A DNA stretch of 64,000 nucleotides. It comes from Trema orientale (taxonomy: Eukaryota > Streptophyta > Magnoliopsida > Rosales > Cannabaceae). The notes under the pieces were generated by a model. That model saw only the letters and a list, made by a program, of their open reading frames with translations, did no database searches and was not told where the DNA came from. The first letter of the stretch is position 1. Each line of letters opens with the position of its first letter. The position numbers were made by a program, and so were the translations under genes. The stretch lies in assembly GCA_002914845.1 (NCBI GenBank), contig JXTC01000181.1:186001-250000 (forward strand). The letters run 5' to 3'. Positions 56,443-64,000 of the stretch are shown piece by piece.

Positions 56443-59400
56443 ATGGGCGATCAGATAGCCAAGGCAGAGGAATTCGAGAAGAAAGCAGAGAAAAAGCTCA
56501 ACGGCTGGGGTTTATTTAGCTCCAAATATGAAGACGCCGCCGATCTCTTCGATAAAGCTGCTAATTCATTCAAACTCGCCAAATCCTGTAATTACATATA
56601 TCTATTTGTGTATATATATGTATATATATATTCAGTCTTATTGTCATGGTTGAGATTAAGAATTGCAGAGAAAAGAAATGGGTGTTTGGGGATTTTTCGG
56701 TCCTGATGATTGATATGAAGTCCATGCCTTTGATCTTTTGCCATTGCATTGACTTAATTTCCATGCGTAGCATATATGTATATGGACATGGCCATTTGTA
56801 GTGTTTGGTAAAAATGGGTCTTCCATGTTAAAGAGGTTTTTTTTTTTTTTTGAACTATTTCTGAGAGGATCAAACAGCGAATTAGTGTTTGGGAATAGAA
56901 AATAGATGTTTTTGGATGATTGATTAACTGATTCGCAGTGGATTAGGGTTAGGTCAATCTTTGAAGTGGATGATTGACTAATCTGTATAATAGGCTTTGC
57001 TATGGAGTTGATCCTGCAAGTAGGCTTGCTTTTTTTTTTTTTTTTTTTTTTCAAATGTCAATGGTGTGGGAGGAGTAGTATCTGCTGATTGACAAACACT
57101 GTAAATGTACTATTAGTTTAAACGATGTTTAAAAGGGTTGTTGCTCAATCACATTCGGAAAAATAATCCCAAAAGATCTTAGTGTTGTTGTTTCTATTCC
57201 TTTTAGGGGAATAATGAGTTAGCTTCCTGCCCCCCCTTTTTTTTTTCCTTTTTTTTTCGAGGAAAGAGTTAGCTTACTGCTTATTGCAATAATTTTCGAT
57301 GATTTCTCGGCAATTCTCTTGCTTGCTAAATTCCATAAACCTGGTTTTCAGGGGATAGAGCTGGATCAACGTATATCAAGTTGGCGAACTGTCATTTGAA
57401 GGTTACTGTTTACTGTTTTTACTTTTTGGTGTTTGGGACATAGTGCTTCTTTCATTTCTAGTAAATTAATCAGTTGTTCTTTTGAGATACATGACTATAA
57501 TATGCGCTTTCCTTTTTTTTCTTTAGTTGGAAAGCAAACATGAAGCAGCCCAAGCTTATGTTGATGCTGCCCATTGCTACAAGAAAACATCTGTAAATGG
57601 TATGATATGTGCAGGCTAGGATATATTACCATTGTTAGTTGGGAGCCTTGTTGGCTTCTCATCCTGGCTTAATTATTCTTGTTGGTGAAGTTATCCTGTA
57701 GTTTTGTTTTTCTTGACCGCTGTATAAAACATTACAATAGTTAAAAATACTTTTTCTTATGCAGAGGCCATATCCTGCTTAGAGAAAGCAGTACATTTGT
57801 TTTGTGATATTGGAAGGCTCAATATGGCTGCAAGATATTTTAAGGTATTTTCTTGTGCAGCTATATCAGCAACTTTTAAATACCAGATTGTTATAAATCT
57901 TGCTTTCATGCAAATAGTATGTTACCTCTTGGTTTTCATGTTTCACTTCTCATTATATGTCTTCCATCGCAAGTTAACCATTCTTTGGATTAATGTTGAA
58001 CTTTACAGTGTTGGTAGACTGTTGGCATTCTCGTTTACATTAGTTAAACTCGTATGAGATTGTGCTATGGAACCCTTCCAAGACATTCATGACATGAAAT
58101 TGCATTTTTCCCTATGCAGGAAATTGCTGAATTGTATGAGTCTGAACAGAATATTGAGAAGGCTATTGACTTCTTTGAGAAAGCTGCTGATTTCTTCCAA
58201 AATGAAGAAGTAACAACTTCTGCAAATCAGTGCAAGCAAAAGGTTGCACAATTCGCTGCTCAACTGGAACAGTAAGTGTGTTATTTTTTTCAAATGCTTT
58301 ATCGATACTTGAGTTCAGAATATAGTACGTTGTTATGGTATCACATATACACCTTGTTTCTTGGCATAGACTTTTATTAGAGAATGTTTTTTAGTTTTGG
58401 AGGCTGCAAGCACTGATTAATGATTTCACCAAGATCTTAAGAATTTCAAATTTGATGCATTCTGAATGCATGATGATTAAATTGGTTGTCTATTTACATT
58501 AGTCTTGAAATGGCCATGTCTCCTGAATATACTACCATTTAGATTATCGTTAAATTATGTGAAGTGCATTTGTATATGGTACAGTCCTTTGCACCTTTGT
58601 GAGGCACAAGTTTTGACTTAAAAATTCTCTCTCCCCTGAACACTTTTGGTCAAATTGTATGTTACTTGTTTTTTGGGTTGCTTTTATTCAATAAGAGTTT
58701 GAGTGTGGAGGTCTAATGTTTTGTAGAGAGCAATTCGATTTGTGGCATTAACAAATGACTTCTGTCCACACACAGATACGTTTAAATCTTTTTAAGAACT
58801 TAAAGAATTCTGTATAAGATATGTTTGGTCAATTCAAGCAAAAAAAAAAAAAAAAAAGTTCGGTCAAAATAAAAATCTCAGAATATTATCACTCTGGTTT
58901 ACCCAAAGAAGAGCTGTAACGTACGGGATATGTAGAATAGCAATGGACATTAACCCTGGTTAATGTTGGAAAGCTTATCTGTTCGTGTGATGGCATAATT
59001 AATTAGTTCTTCTTGTTGATGCAAGTCTCTGAATATTATTGACGTATGATGTATTTGCTTTTTGCATATTCCTGCAGATATCAGAAATCAATTGAGATTT
59101 ATGAAGAGATAGCACGACAGTCACTTAACAATAACTTGCTGAAGTATGGAGTGAAGGGACATCTTCTAAATGCTGGAATTTGCCACCTCTGCAGAGGAGA
59201 TGTTGTTGCAATCACCAATGCGTTGGAACGATATCAGGTCTAAAGTTTGAGTTTTGCTTCTTTTAGCATCACAATCTCTTATCCTTTCTGTTGTCTGAAG
59301 TATAAATTTCGCTTTTGCTTTTCCAGGATCTTGATCCAACTTTTTCAGGAACAAGGGAGTACAAATTCTTAGCGGTGAGTTAAATTGATTCGAATGGCTT

Positions 59401-60204
59401 GTTGGTGTTGTAGCCTCTTACCTTTGCCCTTCTTTTGAAGATGTGTTATACAGTAGTAAATATACTTGTCTCTAGTTTACCAGTTAGGTTGTCTGAAAAG
59501 ATAAAGTGGATGATGGCATATATAAGATAATATCAGTGACACTTTCTTATTCTATTGTTCTCAAAGCTCCTGTCTACATTCTCTTGCAGGATATTGCTGC
59601 TTCAATTGATGAGGAAGATGTTGCAAAGTTTACTGATGTGGTCAAGGAATTTGATAGCATGACCCCACTGGTATGCTTCTTTCCAAATTTGAAACCATGT
59701 TTGTTTTTTCATTTTTGGTTTACAATTACCTGTTCAGCGTCCTACAATTTTGTTTTGTCATTTTTGAATAAAATACAAGATCTTGTGAAAAGAGGGCAAA
59801 TAAAAGATTTCAGATTTGAATCATGATGCATTTACTGAGGAGTAGTTTCTCCAATATCCTTATTCTTAAAGTTTCAAATTGCCATCGACTGTTTTTGGCA
59901 TTTGCCTGTCAGTTGTTGACTTCAATTGCTAAAGTTGAAGTGAATGGATGAAGGGAGCACCAAAACCCAAACTTACAGTTCTATATAACAGTATCTTTTT
60001 CCACTTTAGCTTAGATATGTTCCTCCAAGAACACTGCATTTTCTCTAACACTAGGTTTGGTTGAATTGGTATTCCATTTGCAAAATTTGTGATTTACTGA
60101 TGTTCACTGAATTTCTGCTGTAGGACTCATGGAAGACTACCCTACTGTTGAGGGTGAAGGAAAAGCTGAAAGCCAAGGAACTCGAGGAGGACGATCTTAC
60201 CTAA
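56443..60204 (+). CDS. ASNAP: Alpha-SNAP (soluble NSF attachment protein)
   Basis: Nine exons join to 870 nt, 289 aa: 56443-56587, 57352-57401, 57527-57599, 57765-57844, 58120-58271, 59078-59237, 59327-59374, 59590-59670 and 60124-60204 (stop TAA). All introns are GT-AG and phases agree. The product starts [20 protein letters not shown], the canonical plant alpha-SNAP opening, and has the family's usual length. It is a curved stack of TPR-like helix pairs (for example [60 protein letters not shown]) ending in the acidic ELEEDDLT tail. The protein recruits the ATPase NSF to cis-SNARE complexes and stimulates their disassembly after vesicle fusion. The C-terminal tail, which is needed for NSF stimulation, is of normal type. 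No inactivating change is visible. The upstream neighbour is an AVT6-type transporter and the downstream neighbour a PLAC8 gene. Confidence 0.96.
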
Positions 60205-60684
60205 ATTTGATTTGGAATTATTGTGTGTTTTTGAGTCCTGTTCTTGATGATTGCATTGTATTATGAGTTTGTGTTCCTATTTTCATTACAGTATGCTGGT
60301 TCTAAATTCTACTTGATTTGGGTTTTAATCTGAGTGGTATACAGGAGTTGTAATACCCTTTTAACATCTCTTTTTGAATTTCTGTTTAGTTGGCCTTGCT
60401 TGCAAATAATATGTATGGTTCAGATAAATTATTAACCTAATGGAAAGCACGGTTTCATAAATTCGTAAGAATAACGTTAAACACCTCACCTCATATCTCA
60501 CTTTTTAACACTAACTGGTATTGCATATGATTTGTCACATGAAAGTGGTGAATATCATTCAACTTATTTGTGTGGTAAGTTTCAATTCACCGGTTGAATT
60601 GTGACAACTTAATTGATGCGTCAGGTGGTATTGAAAAATGAATAAACTAAGTGAGATCTCTAACACTATTCAATTCATAATATG

Positions 60685-60896
60685 GAGTTAAAAGGGTGCA
60701 ATGATCCACCAGTACTAACACCCTTATACATCCTTTCCAGGTAAATCGGAGATTACCTGAAGGATTTTGCCAACGGTTTTTTATGTCGGAGAGTTAAAAG
60801 GGTGTAATGATCCACCAGTACTAACACCCTTATACATCCTTGCCAGGTAAATCGGAGATTACCTGAAGGATTTTGCCAACGGTTTTTTATGTCGGA
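60685..60896. repeat. 106-bp tandem duplication between alpha-SNAP and PLAC8
   Basis: The unit GAGTTAAAAGGGTG(C/T)AATGATCCACC...TTTTTTATGTCG starts at 60685 and again at 60791. The copies are almost identical (C/T and T/G differences), implying a recent duplication. Confidence 0.92.
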
Positions 60897-61297
60897 GGGT
60901 GAAGATCTGAAATTATGTTTTGTTGACAATGTTGGATAGAACTACCTCATTATTGGGATGGATCCAGCCAAATATCATTCGGTTCATTGATGATCTTTTA
61001 CGAACTGCCGCGTAATTTAGATAAATTAGTTGAACAGCATTATCTCCTACTCTAAAATCATAGAAAGTGGGTTTAAAGACATTCATGAACACAAGTAGTG
61101 TCCATCTTCAAACAACATGAGATCATATTAGGACTAGAGAGCACGTACGTACGTTGGAATTTTATTTAAAATAAATAGATTTCTTTTGGAATTGGTCGAA
61201 GAAAGCTGCAAATGTTGACACTGTAATTGTCTGCGTTGGATAATCTTATTTTAATTAATTTTTCAAACGCAACTACTCGGTTTATAAATGTCATACT

Positions 61298-61304
61298 ACG
61301 TGTC
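61298..61304. promoter_or_regulatory. ABRE-like element upstream of PLAC8
   Basis: ACGTGTC in TACTACGTGTCGTA; the ACGTGTC core is a common abscisic-acid response motif. Presence by chance cannot be excluded. Confidence 0.35.
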
Positions 61305-61460
61305 GTATCCCCTAGCAGGACTGGGTCATAAGTCAAAGCAGGGTCATAAGTCAACCCTCTTCTACTCACACGAGCCTTCTGAGCTCTTGGGGCAAGGGGT
61401 CGTAAAATTTCTAATTTATAATAATAACAACTAAGAACAAGTTTACGACAGCCTATGCGA

Positions 61461-61466
61461 CACGTG
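61461..61466. promoter_or_regulatory. G-box upstream of PLAC8
   Basis: CACGTG in GCGACACGTGGCCC, a full G-box/ABRE (ACACGTGGC), about 930 bp before the start codon and about 270 bp before the probable first splice donor. It is a plausible bZIP or bHLH binding site. Confidence 0.45.
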
Positions 61467-61729
61467 GCCCAAAGGCAAAGGAAACAACGCAGTCTAGTTG
61501 TGGTTTGCCACAAAAAACGACATCGTTTGGAATCTCTTTCCAGAATGAATGAGCCTTCCTCCACCCACTTTGGCAAAAGTGCACGCGCATTGCCCGAGTC
61601 GATTGACTCATCTGGGTCCTCTTTCTTTTTGCTGGATTCTCGTTTTAGCTTAGCGTAGCTCAAGTTCACGCCACCAAAATACCCCAAATGGCCATTAGTT
61701 GAGAGCTTGAAAAATCCATTAAAATCAAG

Positions 61730-62265
61730 GTTTCTTTCAACTACCTTACCTGTTTTTCTTTATTATTCATTGGGTATGTGTTAGATAACCTTTTACCTTA
61801 TTCAAATCTGCTCTTTATTTCTTTTGTTTTGGCATAGAAGTTTATTCTTCCTAATCATGCTTTATCTTTTTATTGTTGTTGTTTTTTTCTCTGAATATTT
61901 ATTGGTTTGCTAGTTTTTCCTTAATACTATGTAATTCTGTTTTCTGGGTTGTTTTTTTCATTGATTCTCTGTTCTTTTTCTCTATGTAGCAGATTGTTTT
62001 CTTGGACCAGTTTCTGGGTTTTGAGGTACTTTTGCATCCATTTATTTGGGAATACTATAGATTTTGATTTACAATGAATCTGGTAAAAGATTAGATTTTG
62101 ATTGCTGTTTAGGTTATCTATTAGTTCAGTTTCTATATGCCAAGTTTCAGTTTTGGTTTTGTGATTCTGTTCTCTGAGTAGCTTCTTTAGAGTCTTCAGT
62201 TTCATTTTTCTTACATGTAGATTCCTTCTTTGTGAGAACAAATTTCTTTTCTTTATTTTCTGCAG
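61730..62265 (+). other. Probable 5' UTR intron of the PLAC8 gene
   Basis: AATCAAG|GTTTCTTTC and TTTATTTTCTGCAG|AAAG form good splice sites around a T-rich, non-coding 536-bp stretch, with about 130 bp of leader left before the ATG at 62396. Confidence 0.55.
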
Positions 62266-62395
62266 AAAGATTCCCAGAATAACAATGCATTACTTGGATT
62301 TCAACCTTGGTGGAAATATTGAAGAAAAGTTATGAATTGAGTTCTTCAAGTCACATTTTTGATCTTGATTGAGAGAACTTTAGCTAGGTAAGAAG

Positions 62396-64000
62396 ATGGT
62401 ATTGGCTGATAACGGAAGTCAAAGAGAGGAAATTGAGGAATCAAATACTAATAAAGAGAAGGGTCAAGTTCCTTTAGACATTTCAACGTCTCGAAGGACA
62501 CTGCTTACAGATGAAAAACCTCGGAGAAATTTCAACAATTCCCTCACTTCTATTCCTGAGAGGATAAGGTTCCTTAAATTTGGTTCTGCGTCCGCTAAAT
62601 TCAAAAGGATGGCAGAGGAAAGAGATGAGATTTCGCGGTCAGTGACTTCTTCAAGTGGTCATAGTATTAAAGAACGTTTAACTGGAGTATTTTCGCGGAA
62701 AATTGATTGGGTTTCCATCAAGAAAATGAGCAAAGAATGGTTTAAAGACCCAATGAACATGGCTTTGTTTTTGTGGATCTTCTGTGTTGCTGTTTCGGGT
62801 GCAATTTTGTTCCTTGTGATGACTGGAATGTTAAACAAGGCGCTACCAAAGAAGTCTCAGAGAAATGCATGGTTTGAAGTCAATAACCAAATTCTCAATG
62901 CACTTTTTACACTCATGTGTTTGTACCAACATCCAAAGCGATTTTACCACCTTGTACTTCTATGTAGATGGAGACCAAAAGACATTTCTAAGCTTAGAAA
63001 GATTTACTGTAAAAACGGGACTTATAAGCCTCATGAATGGGCTCACATGATGGTTGTTGTTCTTCTACTCCATTTGAATTGCTTTGCTCAATATGCCCTT
63101 TGTGGTCTGAACTTGGGTTATAAAAGATCTGAACGACCGGCCTTAGGAGTTGGAATATGTATCTCTGTGGCGATTGCTGCGCCTGCAATTGCTGGTTTGT
63201 ACTTAATTGTTAGCCCCCTTGGTAAGGATTATGATTCTGGAATCGATGAAGAAGCACAAGTTGAGATTAGTGCTGCTGAAAGGCCAGAAAAGTTAAGGTT
63301 GAAATCATTTGAGAGGAGATATTCATTTGCGTTAGGCGATGAACAGAGGATTGTTGAAAACAGACCAAAATGGAGTGGGGGCGTACTCGATTTTTGGGAT
63401 GATATTTCTATAGCCTACCTCTCCCTCTTTTGTACTTTTTGTGTTTTTGGATGGAATATGGAGAGACTTGGATTTGGAAACATGTATGTTCATATTGCAA
63501 CGTTCATTCTGTTTTGCATGGCTCCTTTCTTTATTTTTAACTTGGCTGCTGTTAATATTGACAATGAGACCGTTAGGGAGGCCCTTGGGGTTACTGGGTT
63601 AATTCTATGTCTATTTGGTTTGCTCTACGGTGGCTTTTGGAGGATCCAAATGAGGAAGAGATTCAATTTGCCTCCTTACAACTTCTGCTTTGGCCATCCT
63701 GCGTTAGGCGACTGCACATTGTGGCTTTGCTGTTGTTGGTGTTCCCTTGCTCAAGAAGTTCGGACTGGGAATTCTTACGCCATTGTAGAAGATAAATTTT
63801 GCATAAAACAAACAGACAATGGTAACCAGCCACCAATTTCGCCTCTGCCCCACGAAGATGGAGTGGTTCCCTTCAGATCTGGCACAAGTTCTCCTCTGGG
63901 AAACATTTCTAGCCAAACCAAGATTAATTTAGCTGCTTCTTCAAGTTCCAGCATAGTTTCAAAGGCTTATTCTAGTCCAGAGGCGCCACTTTCTACAGTG
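62396..64000 (+). CDS. PLAC8/DUF2985 family membrane protein (partial, runs off the window)
   Basis: An uninterrupted frame of 535 codons starts MVLADNGSQREEIEES and reaches the window end without a stop. Residues 1-115 are soluble, basic and Ser-rich. A membrane segment follows at about 121-143 (MALFLWIFCVAVSGAILFLV), then the DUF2985-like region (NQILNALFTLMCLYQHPKRF, KPHEWAHMMVVVLLLHLNCF). The PLAC8 region begins about residue 325 (WSGGVLDFWDD) and contains LFCTFCVFGWNMERLGFGNMY, LYGGFWRIQMRKRFNLP and the Cys-rich CTLWLCCCWCSLAQEVR at about residue 440. After it a Ser/Pro-rich tail runs to the edge. Plant PLAC8 proteins are membrane proteins linked to metal handling, cell size and stress. 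The exact role of this two-domain type is unknown to me. It is the downstream neighbour of alpha-SNAP on the same strand. Confidence 0.93.
   Translation, partial: MVLADNGSQREEIEESNTNKEKGQVPLDISTSRRTLLTDEKPRRNFNNSLTSIPERIRFLKFGSASAKFKRMAEERDEISRSVTSSSGHSIKERLTGVFSRKIDWVSIKKMSKEWFKDPMNMALFLWIFCVAVSGAILFLVMTGMLNKALPKKSQRNAWFEVNNQILNALFTLMCLYQHPKRFYHLVLLCRWRPKDISKLRKIYCKNGTYKPHEWAHMMVVVLLLHLNCFAQYALCGLNLGYKRSERPALGVGICISVAIAAPAIAGLYLIVSPLGKDYDSGIDEEAQVEISAAERPEKLRLKSFERRYSFALGDEQRIVENRPKWSGGVLDFWDDISIAYLSLFCTFCVFGWNMERLGFGNMYVHIATFILFCMAPFFIFNLAAVNIDNETVREALGVTGLILCLFGLLYGGFWRIQMRKRFNLPPYNFCFGHPALGDCTLWLCCCWCSLAQEVRTGNSYAIVEDKFCIKQTDNGNQPPISPLPHEDGVVPFRSGTSSPLGNISSQTKINLAASSSSSIVSKAYSSPEAPLSTV

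Larger units (their letters stand above)
60205..61729. other. 3' region of alpha-SNAP and promoter region of the PLAC8 gene
   Basis: The alpha-SNAP 3' UTR probably occupies the first 200 bp or so. A tandem duplication lies at 60685-60896. A direct repeat GGGTCATAAGTCAA lies at about 61323 and 61341. The last 500 bp are the likely PLAC8 promoter and first 5' UTR exon. Confidence 0.5.

Noticed and set aside
56302..56706. Longer reading of alpha-SNAP exon 1 starting at 56302 and running into intron 1
   Set aside because: The conserved start is [11 protein letters not shown] at 56443; the upstream part is leader, and the 3' extension is intron 1 after a good GTAATT donor.
61166..61687. 173-codon minus-strand frame upstream of PLAC8
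   Set aside because: No recognisable domain; lies in the promoter and 5' UTR of the plus-strand PLAC8 gene; composition not clearly coding.

Overview
This is a eudicot-type flowering-plant nuclear segment. It is AT-rich, its genes have short exons with GT-AG introns, and most of the sequence is transposon-derived. There is no sign of bacterial or organellar DNA. I cannot name the species from sequence alone.

There are five intact or near-intact host genes plus one pseudogene. Three intact genes on the minus strand (12532-14317, 32093-34267, 42895-47288) and one minus-strand pseudogene (11601-12385) form a tandem array of AVT6/SLC38-type amino acid transporters. The intact copies share the same five-exon structure, and exons 2, 3 and 4 have identical lengths (153, 204 and 466 bp) in all three. 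On the plus strand follow an alpha-SNAP gene (56443-60204, nine exons, 289 aa) and a PLAC8/DUF2985 membrane-protein gene (62396 to the window edge). The order amino acid transporter, alpha-SNAP, PLAC8 is, to my knowledge, that of the soybean Rhg1 nematode-resistance block. This makes the window a candidate unamplified relative of that block with its own local transporter expansion.

The rest is a transposon landscape. At 1-5000 a degraded LINE (minus) adjoins a small gag-only LTR retrotransposon with intact PBS, LTRs and a perfect 5-bp target duplication. At 9506-11080 there is a second LINE 3' end (minus). At 17747-26537 a Mutator-like element with about 200-bp terminal inverted repeats and a perfect 9-bp target duplication has been split by a Copia element (18687-24478, minus) and a candidate solo LTR (24689-26247). 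At 27800-30884 a 3.1-kb LTR-like element has a 5-bp target duplication. At 39135-42481 a third LINE (plus) ends in a poly(A) tract.

The transporter next to alpha-SNAP carries a candidate solo LTR and a foldback element in its last intron. A 1.3-kb hairpin element with a 9-bp target duplication lies about 450 bp upstream of its start codon. Further foldback and MITE-like elements lie at 5107-5763, 7319-8174, 37803-38222, 38311-38652, 51104-52207 and 55499-55789. The remaining intergenic sequence is AT-rich and I see no genes in it.
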